Source of the DNA: Gordonia polyisoprenivorans NBRC 16320 = JCM 10675
GTDB taxonomy: Bacteria > Actinomycetota > Actinomycetes > Mycobacteriales > Mycobacteriaceae
Length of the DNA: 64,000 nucleotides
Direction: 5' to 3'
NCBI RefSeq assembly: GCF_000241325.1
Contig: NZ_BAEI01000039.1
Location: 62,001 to 126,000, forward strand
Below, piece by piece: positions 36,237 through 45,793 of this stretch. Made by a program: the position numbers and the translations under genes. The notes beneath the pieces were generated by a model. That model did no database searches. It saw only the letters and a program-made list of their open reading frames with translations, and was not told the origin of the DNA. The number at the start of each line of letters is the position of its first letter. The stretch's first letter is position 1.

Positions 36237-37307
36237 GTGGACTTTGCCGTCGATACCGAGGCGATCGCCGTCGGGGACGTCGCCGCCGAGGTGCTCACAC
36301 GACACGACACGGTCTGGGAGTCGAAGTTCGCCGACACCGTCGGCGGCTTCGACACCGCGCTCTGGGACGAGATGACCGCTGCCGGACTCGGACATCTGGC
36401 GCTGCCGGAGTCGCTCGGCGGTGACGATCTCGGCATCCTCGCGTTGACGCCGCTGTTGCGTCGGCTGGGGGAGTCGGCGGCCGTGGTGCCCGCGATCGGA
36501 TCACTGACCTCGGCTTTGGTGCTGCGCGCCCTCGACTCGCGGCAGCGATGGGCGGGCACACTCGCCGAGGGCGCCTGGCATGCCGTCGCGCTCGGCGAGC
36601 TCGGCAGTGCGCTCACCGACGCCCCGGCGACGTCGCTGCGCGATGGCCGGCTGAACGGGGTCAAAACCGGGGTTCTGCACGCGGAGGGCTCGACGGTGCT
36701 GCTCGTCGGCACCGACGCCGGAGTCGTCGCGGTACGCACGGAGGCACCCGGCGTGGCGCTGGTGCGCACCCCGTCCTCGAGCGGCTGGGGTGAGTACACG
36801 GTGCGTTTCGACGACGTGTCCGTCGACGCCGCCGACCTGCTCACCGCCGACCTCGCGGTGTTGCGTGACGCCTACCGGATCGCGTTGTGCGCCTATGCCG
36901 ACGGCCTGATCGCCGGCGCCACCCGTCTGACCGCCGACCACGTCAGCAATCGTCACCAGTTCGACAAACCCATCGCACTGTTCCAGGCGGTCAGTCAGCA
37001 ACTCGCCGACGTCTACGTCGTCGGCCGCTCGATGAACCTCGCGACCACCGCCGCGGCGTGGAGGATGTCGGAAGATCTTGATGCGCAGCAAGATCTGGCC
37101 ATCGGCACCTATTGGATGGCCGACGAGCTGCCCCCGACCCTGCGCACGATGATCCACCTGCACGGCGGACTCGGCGTCGACGTCACCTATCCGTTGCACC
37201 GGTACTTCTCGATCGCCAAGGACCTCGCCAGGCTGGTCGGGGGGCCGTCGGCGCGGATCGACGAGCTCGCGGGCCTGCACACCGAGGAGACCGCCGATGT
37301 TCATTGA
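36237..37307 (+). CDS. chsE1: acyl-CoA dehydrogenase subunit ChsE1 (FadE28-like)
   Basis: This 356-residue acyl-CoA dehydrogenase-fold protein shows DEMTAAGLGHLALPESLGGDD (shown in part), RHQFDKPIALFQAVSQQLAD and MIHLHGGLGVDVTYPLHRYF. It is the partner of ChsE2 in an alpha2beta2 enzyme that dehydrogenates the three-carbon side chain of the steroid-CoA. I chose the GTG at 36237 because TAGGAGG lies ten bases upstream; the frame is open further up through the KstR box. It overlaps chsE2 by 11 bp. Confidence 0.88.
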   Translation: MDFAVDTEAIAVGDVAAEVLTRHDTVWESKFADTVGGFDTALWDEMTAAGLGHLALPESLGGDDLGILALTPLLRRLGESAAVVPAIGSLTSALVLRALDSRQRWAGTLAEGAWHAVALGELGSALTDAPATSLRDGRLNGVKTGVLHAEGSTVLLVGTDAGVVAVRTEAPGVALVRTPSSSGWGEYTVRFDDVSVDAADLLTADLAVLRDAYRIALCAYADGLIAGATRLTADHVSNRHQFDKPIALFQAVSQQLADVYVVGRSMNLATTAAAWRMSEDLDAQQDLAIGTYWMADELPPTLRTMIHLHGGLGVDVTYPLHRYFSIAKDLARLVGGPSARIDELAGLHTEETADVH

Positions 37308-38460
37308 CCTGACGCCCGATCAACGGGCGCTCAAAATGCAACTGCGCGAATACTTCTCCGACCTGATCAGCCCCGACGACGCGCACGCCATGCTCACCGA
37401 GCGGCACGGCAAGACCTACCGCAAGGTGATCAAGCAGATGGGTACCGACGGGTGGCTCGGCGTCGGATGGCCCAAAGAGTACGGCGGCAAGGGTTTCGGT
37501 GAGATCGAACAACAGATCTTCACCAACGAGGCGGTCCGTGCCGACGTCCCGCTGCCCGCGGTGACCCTGCAGACCGTCGGCCCGACCCTGCAGGAACACG
37601 GCACCGAGGATCAGAAAGACCTGTTCCTACCCAAGATCCTCTCCGGCGACGTGCATTTCGCGATCGGCTACACCGAGCCCGAGGCCGGCACCGACCTGGC
37701 GTCGTTGACCACCACCGCCGTGCTCGACGGCGAACACTACGTCGTCAACGGACAGAAGATCTTCACCACAGGTGGCCACGACGCCGACTACATCTGGCTT
37801 GCGGTACGCACCGACAAGAACGCCCCGAAACACAAGGGCATCTCGATTCTCATCGTCGACACCACCGACCCCGGCTACTCGTGGACGCCGATCATCACCG
37901 CCGACGGCGCACATCACGTCAACGCCACCTACTACAACGACGTGCGGGTACCGGTGTCGATGCGCGTCGGCGAAGAGGGCGGCGGCTGGCGGCTGATCAC
38001 CACCCAGCTCAACCACGAGCGGGTGATGCTCGGCCCCGCCGGACGCATCGAGGGACTGGCCGCGCGCGTGCGGCGCTGGGCGCAGCGACCGGGCGCCGAC
38101 GGCGTACCGATCGCCGAGCACCCCGACGTCCGGCGCACGCTCGCCCGGATCGACGCCTACGCCCGGATCAACGAATTGCTCAACTGGCAGGTGGCCTCCA
38201 CCGGTGAGGCCATCTCGATGGCCGACGCCGCGGCCACCAAGGTCTTCGCGACCGAACGACTGCAGGGCATCCACCGCATGATCGACGAGATCCTCACCCG
38301 CCATGGTGATCTCACCGACCCGGACACCGACGAGCTCGTGCGATGGCTCGACGTGCAGGCCAAACGCAACGTGGTCATCACCTTCGGTGGCGGCGTCAAC
38401 GAGGTGATGCGCGACATGATCGCCACCGCCGGACTCGGATTGCCGAGGGCCAAGCGATGA
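37297..38460 (+). CDS. chsE2: acyl-CoA dehydrogenase subunit ChsE2 (FadE29-like)
   Basis: At 387 residues this has the same length as mycobacterial FadE29. Typical blocks are IGYTEPEAGTDLASLTTTA, NGQKIFTTGGHDADYIWLAV and LNHERVMLGPAGRIEG. In the ChsE1-ChsE2 heterotetramer this subunit carries the catalytic base. It introduces the double bond in 3-oxo-4-pregnene-20-carboxyl-CoA. The start lies inside the chsE1 end and the stop overlaps chsH2 (ATGA). Confidence 0.92.
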   Translation: MFIDLTPDQRALKMQLREYFSDLISPDDAHAMLTERHGKTYRKVIKQMGTDGWLGVGWPKEYGGKGFGEIEQQIFTNEAVRADVPLPAVTLQTVGPTLQEHGTEDQKDLFLPKILSGDVHFAIGYTEPEAGTDLASLTTTAVLDGEHYVVNGQKIFTTGGHDADYIWLAVRTDKNAPKHKGISILIVDTTDPGYSWTPIITADGAHHVNATYYNDVRVPVSMRVGEEGGGWRLITTQLNHERVMLGPAGRIEGLAARVRRWAQRPGADGVPIAEHPDVRRTLARIDAYARINELLNWQVASTGEAISMADAAATKVFATERLQGIHRMIDEILTRHGDLTDPDTDELVRWLDVQAKRNVVITFGGGVNEVMRDMIATAGLGLPRAKR

Positions 38461-39467
38461 CCGCCCAGACGAGCGAGGCCATCATCGAGGCCACCGAACA
38501 GATCAAGGCGGCCGGACCCAGCGCACCGGTCGCCGGCCGGGATCCGGTGAACCTGCCCATGATCCGCAACTGGGTGGAGGCAATGGGTGACGACAACCCC
38601 ATCTACGTCGACGCAGACGCGGCTCGTGCCGCAGGCCACCGGGGGATCGTCGCACCACCGGCGATGGCGCAGGTGTGGACGATGCGCGGACTGCGCGGGG
38701 TGCGCAGCGCCGACGATCCGCTCGGGCGCGCCAGCGAACTGTTCGACGAGGCCGGCTACACCTCGGTCGTCGCCACCAACTGCGACACCACCTATCACCG
38801 TTACGTCGAGGTCGGTGAAGAGGTGAGCCTGTCGGCCGAACTCGTCGACGTCGTCGGCCCCAAGACCACCGCGCTCGGCGAGGGCTGGTTCTTCACCACC
38901 CGCAACACCTGGTCGGTCGGCGACGAGGTGGTCGCCGAGATGGACTTCCGCATCCTCAAATTCCGTCCGCCGGCCGGCCCAGCCGTTCCGGAGACGACGA
39001 CGGTCCCGGAGGATCTGGACCCCGCGAAGATGTTGCGGCCCAGTGCGTCCCGGGACACCGCGTTCTTCTGGGACGGTGTGGCCGCACACGAACTGCGCAT
39101 CCAGCAGATCGCCGACGGCTCGTTGCGGCATCCGCCGATCCCGGCGACCTGGAAACCCCGCGCAGCCGACGGAACCGTCCCGGACACCGACTATGTGGTC
39201 TCCGCCGGATTCGGAACCGTGTACAGCTACGTGGTGCACCGCGCGCCGAAGGTCCCCGGACGCGGCCTGCCCTTCGTCGTCGCGCTCGTCGAACTCGACG
39301 AGGGTGTACGTATGCTCGGCGAACTGCGCGACGTCGACGCCGATGCGGTGGAGATCGGGATGCCGGTCACCACAACCTATCTCGACTTCCACGCCGACCC
39401 CGACACCGGTGCGCCGGCGTGGACGCTCTACGCCTTCACCCCGCGTGAGAACGGAGAGCGGTCATGA
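38457..39467 (+). CDS. chsH2: ChsH2, MaoC-like hydratase subunit with DUF35 domain
   Basis: This 336-residue protein has an N-terminal MaoC-like hotdog domain (MIRNWVEAMGDDNPIYVDAD, GIVAPPAMAQVWTM) and a C-terminal DUF35 rubredoxin/OB-type domain (FFWDGVAAHELRIQQIADGS). ChsH1-ChsH2 hydrates the C3 side-chain enoyl-CoA, and the DUF35 domain docks the aldolase Ltp2. The zinc cysteines common in DUF35 proteins are not seen here; LRIQQIADGSLRHPP stands where CxxC would be. It overlaps chsE2 and chsH1 by four bases each. Confidence 0.9.
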   Translation: MTAQTSEAIIEATEQIKAAGPSAPVAGRDPVNLPMIRNWVEAMGDDNPIYVDADAARAAGHRGIVAPPAMAQVWTMRGLRGVRSADDPLGRASELFDEAGYTSVVATNCDTTYHRYVEVGEEVSLSAELVDVVGPKTTALGEGWFFTTRNTWSVGDEVVAEMDFRILKFRPPAGPAVPETTTVPEDLDPAKMLRPSASRDTAFFWDGVAAHELRIQQIADGSLRHPPIPATWKPRAADGTVPDTDYVVSAGFGTVYSYVVHRAPKVPGRGLPFVVALVELDEGVRMLGELRDVDADAVEIGMPVTTTYLDFHADPDTGAPAWTLYAFTPRENGERS

Positions 39468-39880
39468 CCATCGAGGCGGCACCGGCCGTGGAGGTGGGAA
39501 CAAGGTTGCCGGAGTTGACGATCGAGGCCACCCCGACCTTCGTCGTGGCCAGCGCGCTGGCCACGCGCGACTTCCAGGACGTGCACCACGACCGGGATCT
39601 CGCGCACGCCAAGGGCTCCAAGGACATCTTCGTCAACATCCTCACCGACACCGGACTGGTCGAGCGGTTCGTCACCGACTGGGCCGGCCCGTCGGCCCGC
39701 ATCACCAAGATCACCCTCAAGTTGGGGGTGCCCTGGTACGCCTACGATTCGGTGACGTTCACCGGCGAGGTGACCGCATGCGATCAGGACGCGGTCACCG
39801 TGTCGGTGGTGGGTACCAATTCCCTTGGCAAACACGTCATCTCGTCGGTCTCACTGACGTTGCACGCAGGAGCGAAGTGA
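39464..39880 (+). CDS. chsH1: ChsH1, MaoC-like hydratase subunit
   Basis: This 138-residue single hotdog domain has ATRDFQDVHHDRDLAHAKG carrying the catalytic Asp/His region and DIFVNILTDTGLVERFVTD. It pairs with ChsH2 as the heteromeric hydratase of the last side-chain cycle. The start overlaps the chsH2 stop by four bases. The ltp2 gene follows after 13 bp. Confidence 0.9.
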   Translation: MTIEAAPAVEVGTRLPELTIEATPTFVVASALATRDFQDVHHDRDLAHAKGSKDIFVNILTDTGLVERFVTDWAGPSARITKITLKLGVPWYAYDSVTFTGEVTACDQDAVTVSVVGTNSLGKHVISSVSLTLHAGAK

Positions 39881-39893
39881 TGGGAACAGCGAA

Positions 39894-41069
39894 GTGACGG
39901 GCACACTGGGCGGACAGGCCGCCATCGTCGGCATCGGTGCCACCGAGTTCTCCAAGGATTCCGGGCGCAGTGAGCTCCGGCTGGCCGCGGAGGCGGTAAG
40001 TGCGGCGATCGCCGACGCCGGATTGACCCCGGCCGATGTCGACGGCCTGGTCACCTTCACCATGGACACCAATGCCGAGATCGCCGTCGCCCGAGCCGTC
40101 GGCATCGAGGAGATGACGTACTTCTCCCGCATCCATTACGGCGGCGGGGCGGCGTGTGCGACCGTGCAACAGGCCGCGATGGCGGTCGCGACCGGTGTCG
40201 CCGACGTCGTCGTGGCCTACCGTGCCTTCAACGAGCGGTCGGGATTGCGCTTCGGGCAGGTGAATTCGGCAGTCGCCAATCAGGAGAACTCGTCGGGTAC
40301 CGACAATGCGTTCTCCTACCCGCACGGCTTGTCGACCCCGGCGGCGTTCGTCGCGATGGTCGCGCAGCGCTACATGCACGACTACGGCGCCACCAGTGCC
40401 GACTTCGGTCGGATCGCCGTCGTCGACCGCAAACACGCAGCGGTGAACCCGAATGCGTTCTTCTACGGCAAACCCATCACCCTCGAGGACCATCAGGCCT
40501 CGCGCTACATCGCCGAACCGTTGCATCTGCTGGACTGCTGCCAGGAATCCGATGGTGGTGTGGCGCTGGTGATCACGTCGGTCGAACGTGCCAGGGACCT
40601 GCCGCATACGCCCGCGGTGATCGCCGCTGCTGCCGCGGGAAGTGCGGCCGACCAGTTCATCATGACCAGCTACTACCGCGACGAGCTGGCGGCGCTCCCC
40701 GAGATGGGCCTCGTCGGCCGGCAGCTGTGGGAGCAGTCCGGATTGCGTCCCGACGACATGGATCTGGCGATCCTTTACGACCATTTCACCCCGTACACGC
40801 TGCTCCAGCTCGAAGAGCTGGGCTTCTGCGGCCGCGGCGAGGCCAAGGATTTCGTCGCCGAGCCCGGCGCCCTGGAAGTGGGTGGGCGGTTGCCGCTCAA
40901 CACCCACGGCGGCCAGCTCGGTGAGGCCTACATCCACGGCATGAACGGCATCGCCGAAGGCGTTCGGCAACTGCGCGGCACCTCGGTCAACCAGGTCGAC
41001 GATGCGACGAGGGTCGTCGTGACCGCGGGCACCGGCGTCCCCACCAGCGGTCTGGTCCTGACCGCATGA
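39894..41069 (+). CDS. ltp2: Ltp2, thiolase-fold retro-aldolase of steroid side-chain cleavage
   Basis: This 391-residue thiolase-superfamily protein of the SCP-x-like type contains QAAIVGIGATEFSKDSGRS, the YGGGAACATVQQAAMAVATG block and LPLNTHGGQLGEAYIHGMNG. Ltp2 cleaves the hydroxylated C3 side chain, giving androstenedione and propionyl-CoA, and works only with the DUF35 domain of ChsH2, encoded two genes upstream. It starts with a GTG whose ribosome site is weak. Confidence 0.9.
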   Translation: MTGTLGGQAAIVGIGATEFSKDSGRSELRLAAEAVSAAIADAGLTPADVDGLVTFTMDTNAEIAVARAVGIEEMTYFSRIHYGGGAACATVQQAAMAVATGVADVVVAYRAFNERSGLRFGQVNSAVANQENSSGTDNAFSYPHGLSTPAAFVAMVAQRYMHDYGATSADFGRIAVVDRKHAAVNPNAFFYGKPITLEDHQASRYIAEPLHLLDCCQESDGGVALVITSVERARDLPHTPAVIAAAAAGSAADQFIMTSYYRDELAALPEMGLVGRQLWEQSGLRPDDMDLAILYDHFTPYTLLQLEELGFCGRGEAKDFVAEPGALEVGGRLPLNTHGGQLGEAYIHGMNGIAEGVRQLRGTSVNQVDDATRVVVTAGTGVPTSGLVLTA

Positions 41070-41097
41070 CCTCACACCCCGAAGGAGTTCGTCAATC

Positions 41098-42792
41098 ATG
41101 ACCCCAGACGCCCAAATCCCCGTTTCACAGACCCCCGTTTCGCAGACCCCCTTCAAGTTCAATCTGGCCGACGTGTTCGAGACCGTCGCGGACTCGGTGC
41201 CCGAGCGGATCGCCCTGAGTTACGAGGGCCGCCAGATCAGCTACGCCGAACTCGACAGGCTCGCCAACCGGGTGGCACACCTGTTGCGCGACAACGGTAT
41301 CGGTACGGCAGATCACGTCTCACTGTTCCTGAAGAACAGCGTCGAGCACGTCACCAGCCTGCTCGGGCTGTTGAAGATCCGCGCGGTCCCGGTGAACGTC
41401 AATTATCGCTACACCAACTCCGAACTGCGCTACATCTTCGACAACTCCGACTCACGGGGCATCATCGTCGAACTCCCCGAGCATCAACGCAGCGTTGCCG
41501 CACTGCTTCCCGAATTGCCGCTGGTTCGCACGGTGTTCGTCGTCGGCGACATCATCGACGAATTGACCACGGCCGCAGCGTCGTTACCCGAAGGGCGCAC
41601 GGTCTCGATCGTGCCGTTCGACGACGAGGCCGCGGCGTCGGAAGAGCGCGACTTCGAGGCTCGCACCGGTGACGAGCTGTACCTGCTCTACACCGGCGGC
41701 ACCACCGGATACCCCAAGGGCGTGATGTGGCGTCACGACGACTTCTTCCGCAAGCCCATCTCCGGCGGCAACCCGTACGGCGACGCCCGCAAGGATCTCG
41801 CCGAGGTGGGCAGTGCGGTCAAGGAATTCGGCTCCATCGCCTTCAACATCGCGGCTCCGCTCATGCACGGCGCGGCGTCGTACTCGTTGTTCACCTTCCT
41901 CACCCTCGGTGGGCGGTTGGTGCTGATGCGCGACTTCGACCCGGCCGCGATCGTGGCGGGCATCGAGGACGAGAAGATCCAGATCATCCTCATCGTCGGT
42001 GACGCGATGGGCATGCCGCTCGTCGAGGAGATGGAACGCCGCAAGGACGACGTCGACCTGTCGTCGCTGTTCTCGGTGACCTCCGGCGGCGCGATCTGGT
42101 CGCACCACAACCGCGACCGGTTCGCGGCGATCAAACCCGAACTCATCCTGCGCGACAACTTCGGGGCGTCGGAGTCGGGCAATGACGGTGAGATCATGAT
42201 GGACGACAACGGCAATCTGCGGGTACCGCCGACCGACAAGATGATGGTCGTCGACGAGCGGCTCGACCGGATCGAGCCCGGCTCGGGGGACGTCGGTTAC
42301 ATCGCACGCATCGGCAATGTGCCGCTCGGGTACTACAAGGACGAGGACAAGAGCGCCCGGACGTTCCCGACCCTGCCCGACGGCCGTCGCATCTCGATCC
42401 TCGGCGACATGGGCACCGTGGAGGCCGACGGGTCGATCGTCTTCCTCGGCCGGGGTTCGCAGTGCATCAACACCGGTGGAGAGAAGGTGTATGCCGAGGA
42501 GGTCGAGGCGGTGTTGCACGCCCATCCCGCGATCGGCGATGCACTCGTGGTCCCGGTGCCCGACGAACGCTACGGTCAGCGGGTGGCCGCGGTCGCCCGC
42601 GTCGCCGACGGCGAGGCGGAGCCCACCCTCGCCGAGATCCAGGAGTACTGCCGCGCATCGCTGGCCGGGTACAAGGTTCCGCGCACCATCGTGTTCGTCG
42701 ACGAGGTCAAGCGCACCCCGGCGGGCAAAGCCGACTACCGCTGGGCCAAGAACACCGCGGCGGCCTCCGAACAGCAGGCTGTGACAGCCTGA
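41098..42792 (+). CDS. steroid side-chain acyl-CoA synthetase (FadD19/CasG-like)
   Basis: This 564-residue ANL-superfamily enzyme has the AMP motif LYTGGTTGYPKGVMWRHDD near residue 200, NFGASESGNDG, and the C-terminal GGEKVYAEEVEAVL with GKADYRWAK. The sequence is of the FadD19 type that activates sterol side-chain carboxylates. The related CasG makes the 24-oyl-CoA of bile acids, so either the cholesterol or cholate side chain may be its substrate. The ATG has AAGGAG ten bases upstream. It is the last gene of the KstR-controlled operon, ending 7 bp before the convergent transporter. Confidence 0.85.
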   Translation: MTPDAQIPVSQTPVSQTPFKFNLADVFETVADSVPERIALSYEGRQISYAELDRLANRVAHLLRDNGIGTADHVSLFLKNSVEHVTSLLGLLKIRAVPVNVNYRYTNSELRYIFDNSDSRGIIVELPEHQRSVAALLPELPLVRTVFVVGDIIDELTTAAASLPEGRTVSIVPFDDEAAASEERDFEARTGDELYLLYTGGTTGYPKGVMWRHDDFFRKPISGGNPYGDARKDLAEVGSAVKEFGSIAFNIAAPLMHGAASYSLFTFLTLGGRLVLMRDFDPAAIVAGIEDEKIQIILIVGDAMGMPLVEEMERRKDDVDLSSLFSVTSGGAIWSHHNRDRFAAIKPELILRDNFGASESGNDGEIMMDDNGNLRVPPTDKMMVVDERLDRIEPGSGDVGYIARIGNVPLGYYKDEDKSARTFPTLPDGRRISILGDMGTVEADGSIVFLGRGSQCINTGGEKVYAEEVEAVLHAHPAIGDALVVPVPDERYGQRVAAVARVADGEAEPTLAEIQEYCRASLAGYKVPRTIVFVDEVKRTPAGKADYRWAKNTAAASEQQAVTA

Positions 42793-42799
42793 CCGCGGA

Positions 42800-44092
42800 T
42801 CACATCACCTGCAGGCCGACCCAGAGCGCGACGACCGCGGCGACGAGGGTCGGCGGTACGGTGAGCGTGCCCAGCAGCACGTAGCGTCGCGTCGGCGGTG
42901 CGATGGTGTGGCGGCGCATCACGTCGCGCCACAACAGGTTTGCCAGCGAACCGAAGTAGGCGAGGTTGGGGCCGATGTTGACGCCGAGCAGCATGGCCAG
43001 CGCCAAGCCGTGATCATGGGCGACCATCGGCAGCAGGAGCAACGTCGCCGGGAGATTGTTGAGCACGTTGGCCGCGACCGCCGCGAGTGCGGCGACCGCC
43101 AGGAGTGCCCACAGCGAGTTGCCGCCCGGGATGAGATGGGTGATCGCCTCGCCGATCGGTCCGAGCCGGATGGGCAGGATGATGATGCCCAGCGCAGCGA
43201 CGAACGCGAGGAACGGGATGTTCACCGCGCGCAGCGCACGAACCGCGGTGACCACGGGCGCCTTGCGCATCGGAACGATGAGCATCACCGCCGCCCCGAC
43301 GCCGGCGATCGCGGCCAGCGGAATTCCCAACGGCTCGGCGACGATGAAGCCGCACAGCAGCAGACCCAGCAGGATCAGGGTGACGACCGGCGCCGGGCGC
43401 CGGGTGGTGCTCTCGGGTGTGCCGCTGTGCGGCTGTGCCGGAGTGCGGGTGGTCTGCGGTGCGGTGGTCTGCAGTTCGCCGGCGAAGAAGATCCGGAAGA
43501 TGACGTATTCGACGACGATCGCGACCACCCACGGGGCCGCCATCAGTCCGGCGAAGGAGAGGAAACCGAGCCCGGTCGCCGAAAAGGCCAGCAGATTGGT
43601 CAGATTCGACACCGGCAACAGCGTCGAGGCACTGTTGGCCAGATGTGCGGTCGCCGTACCGACCGGAGTCACCCGGGCGCCGATCCGCCGCGCGGTGGCC
43701 ACCGCGACCGGGGTCAGCAGCACGATCGTGGTGTCGATCGACAGGACCGCCGTGGTGAGCGCCGCGGCGACGAACACCAGGCCGAGGAGGTGCGTGGGGG
43801 ATCCGCGACTCCAGTCCGCGAGCAATTGACCCACCCAGGCGAAGACCCCGGTGCGTGCGCACACCTCGGCGACGACCAGCATGGCGGCGAGGAAACCGAT
43901 TGTCGGCCCGATGAACTCGAGTTCGTCGCACACCTGCGACCACGACACGATACCGAGTAGGGTCACCAGCACCGCGGCCGGAACCGCGACGATCGCCGGT
44001 GAAAGGCGTTGTGCGGACACCGCGATCCCGATGACGGCGATCAGGGCGATCACGGCCACGGCGGTGCCCAGTGGGCTGTGGACGTCGAGCAC
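42800..44092 (-). CDS. ArsB/NhaD-superfamily ion transporter
   Basis: This 430-residue membrane protein has about 11-12 helices. Blocks ELEFIGPTIGFLAAMLVVAEV, SIDTTIVLLTPVAVATARRIG (each shown in part) and HLANSASTLLPVSNLTNLLAF belong to the ion-transporter superfamily that includes ArsB. A long variable loop near 205-235 separates two halves. The ion or substrate is not determinable, since no ars genes are near. It starts with GTG 9 bp after the MFS gene, so the two transporters form an operon. Confidence 0.82.
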   Translation of the reverse strand: MLDVHSPLGTAVAVIALIAVIGIAVSAQRLSPAIVAVPAAVLVTLLGIVSWSQVCDELEFIGPTIGFLAAMLVVAEVCARTGVFAWVGQLLADWSRGSPTHLLGLVFVAAALTTAVLSIDTTIVLLTPVAVATARRIGARVTPVGTATAHLANSASTLLPVSNLTNLLAFSATGLGFLSFAGLMAAPWVVAIVVEYVIFRIFFAGELQTTAPQTTRTPAQPHSGTPESTTRRPAPVVTLILLGLLLCGFIVAEPLGIPLAAIAGVGAAVMLIVPMRKAPVVTAVRALRAVNIPFLAFVAALGIIILPIRLGPIGEAITHLIPGGNSLWALLAVAALAAVAANVLNNLPATLLLLPMVAHDHGLALAMLLGVNIGPNLAYFGSLANLLWRDVMRRHTIAPPTRRYVLLGTLTVPPTLVAAVVALWVGLQVM

Positions 44093-44101
44093 GTCGAGAG
44101 C

Positions 44102-45613
44102 CTACGCAACCACCCGTCGCGGTGCGAGGATCGTGGTCACCGCGGACCCGACCACGAGCACGATGCCCAGCACCAGACACCCCTGGTTCATCGGGACGAC
44201 GAAGGCATCCTGTGCGCCGTGCAGGACGCGGGCGCCGAGGTCACCGGGGATCAGCGCCGCGACCTCCCGTGCCTCGGCCAGTGAGCGGGTGATGTGGTCG
44301 GCGGCAGCGGGCTCGGCACGGACGAGGTCGGCGGTCGGGCCGATGCGGTGTGCGTACCCGGCGGCGAGCAGACTGCCGGCCAGGGCGATGCCGATGGCGG
44401 CGCCGATCTCGCGTGCCGTGTCGTTGACCGCGGAGCCGACCCCCTGATTCTCCAGCGGCGTGTTGGACATGATCGCGGTCGTCGACGGGGCGGTCGCCAG
44501 ACCGATACCGATCGCGCAGATCGCGAGCATCCACGCCATCATCCAGTAGGCGTCGTAGTCGATGACCCCCAACAGGATCAGCCCGATGCCGGCGATGAGC
44601 AGCCCACTGCCCAACACGAAGCGCAGTGAGTGAAACCGCACCGCGAGCCAATTGCCCAGCAGCGCAAAGATGCTCACACCCAGGACCATCGGCATGAGGG
44701 CGAAGGCCGAGCGCAGCGGCGAGAAGTCGAACACCAGCTGCAGGCGTTGCAGTAGAAGGTAGAAGGCGCCGAAGGAGGCGAAGAACTGCAGCGCCACCGA
44801 CAACGCACCGGCCCCGAACGCGCGGTTGGTGAACAGCCGGACGTCGAGGAGTTGCCGGGTGCCGCGCAATTCGATCACGCAGAACAGGGCGACGAGGAGT
44901 ACGCCGCCGATCAGGGTGAGAAGGACCAGCGCATCGTCCCAGCCGCGGTGTGGGGCCTCGAGGAGCCCGAACACGATGCCGGTGACCGCGAGGATCGACA
45001 CGGCCGATCCGGCGTAGTCGAAGGGTCGTGGATGGGAGTCCTTGGAGGTGCCGATCGTCAGGCACACCAGTGCCGTCAGCACCGCCGACGCGGCGAAGGT
45101 GATGAAAATCGAATGCCACGAGAAGAATTCCAGCAGGACGCCGGAGACGAAGAATCCGGCGATCGCGCCCGCGCCGGCGACAGCGGCCCAGATACTGATG
45201 CCGATGCTGCGCTTGTCGGCCGGCACACCGGAGGTGATGAGCGACAACGTCGTCGGCATGATGAATGCCGCGCCCACGCCGGCGACGCATCGGGTGATGA
45301 TCAACTGCGTCGGATCGGTGGCCCAGATCGCGGTCAGCGACCCGACCGCGAAGATGGCCAGACCGACGATCAACATCTCGCGGCGGCCGAAACGGTCGCC
45401 GATCGCGCCGGCGGGCAGCAGCAGCGCGGCGAGGGCGAGGGTGTAGCCGTCGGCGATCCAGGTCATCTGGCCGGTGTCGGCGCCGAGGTCGATGGCGATG
45501 TCGGCGAGCGCGGTGTTCAGTGCGGCCATGGCGGCGACCACCATGCTGACCGCCGCACACGCGATCGCGATCAGCCACACCGAGCGCAGATCGAGCGCCC
45601 TGAACCGATTCAT
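44102..45613 (-). CDS. MFS transporter of the DHA2 (EmrB/QacA) type
   Basis: This 503-residue protein has about 14 hydrophobic helices. The motif A region is GAIGDRFGRREMLIVG and motif C is present as AVAGAGAIAGFFVSG; motif D1-type LNTALADIAIDLGADTGQMTW lies near the start (shown in part). Such carriers export drugs or other amphipathic compounds with H+. I chose the ATG at 45613, which has GGAGGG upstream. It is followed by the ArsB-like gene and faces a 45-residue membrane peptide gene. Confidence 0.9.
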   Translation of the reverse strand: MNRFRALDLRSVWLIAIACAAVSMVVAAMAALNTALADIAIDLGADTGQMTWIADGYTLALAALLLPAGAIGDRFGRREMLIVGLAIFAVGSLTAIWATDPTQLIITRCVAGVGAAFIMPTTLSLITSGVPADKRSIGISIWAAVAGAGAIAGFFVSGVLLEFFSWHSIFITFAASAVLTALVCLTIGTSKDSHPRPFDYAGSAVSILAVTGIVFGLLEAPHRGWDDALVLLTLIGGVLLVALFCVIELRGTRQLLDVRLFTNRAFGAGALSVALQFFASFGAFYLLLQRLQLVFDFSPLRSAFALMPMVLGVSIFALLGNWLAVRFHSLRFVLGSGLLIAGIGLILLGVIDYDAYWMMAWMLAICAIGIGLATAPSTTAIMSNTPLENQGVGSAVNDTAREIGAAIGIALAGSLLAAGYAHRIGPTADLVRAEPAAADHITRSLAEAREVAALIPGDLGARVLHGAQDAFVVPMNQGCLVLGIVLVVGSAVTTILAPRRVVA

Positions 45614-45793
45614 CCGGCCCTCCCTCCCCGAAGTGCTGCAGAAAACGAATCCAAGAGTGTGATCCAGGCGACACGCGGGGCGCAAATCGCGACACCACAG
45701 GCAACCTGTGACACATTGATCACTGGAGTAACAAACCCGAGGTTGCAGATCGCCACTGTGGTCGTGTCCTCGGACAACCGAAAGTGGGAGATC

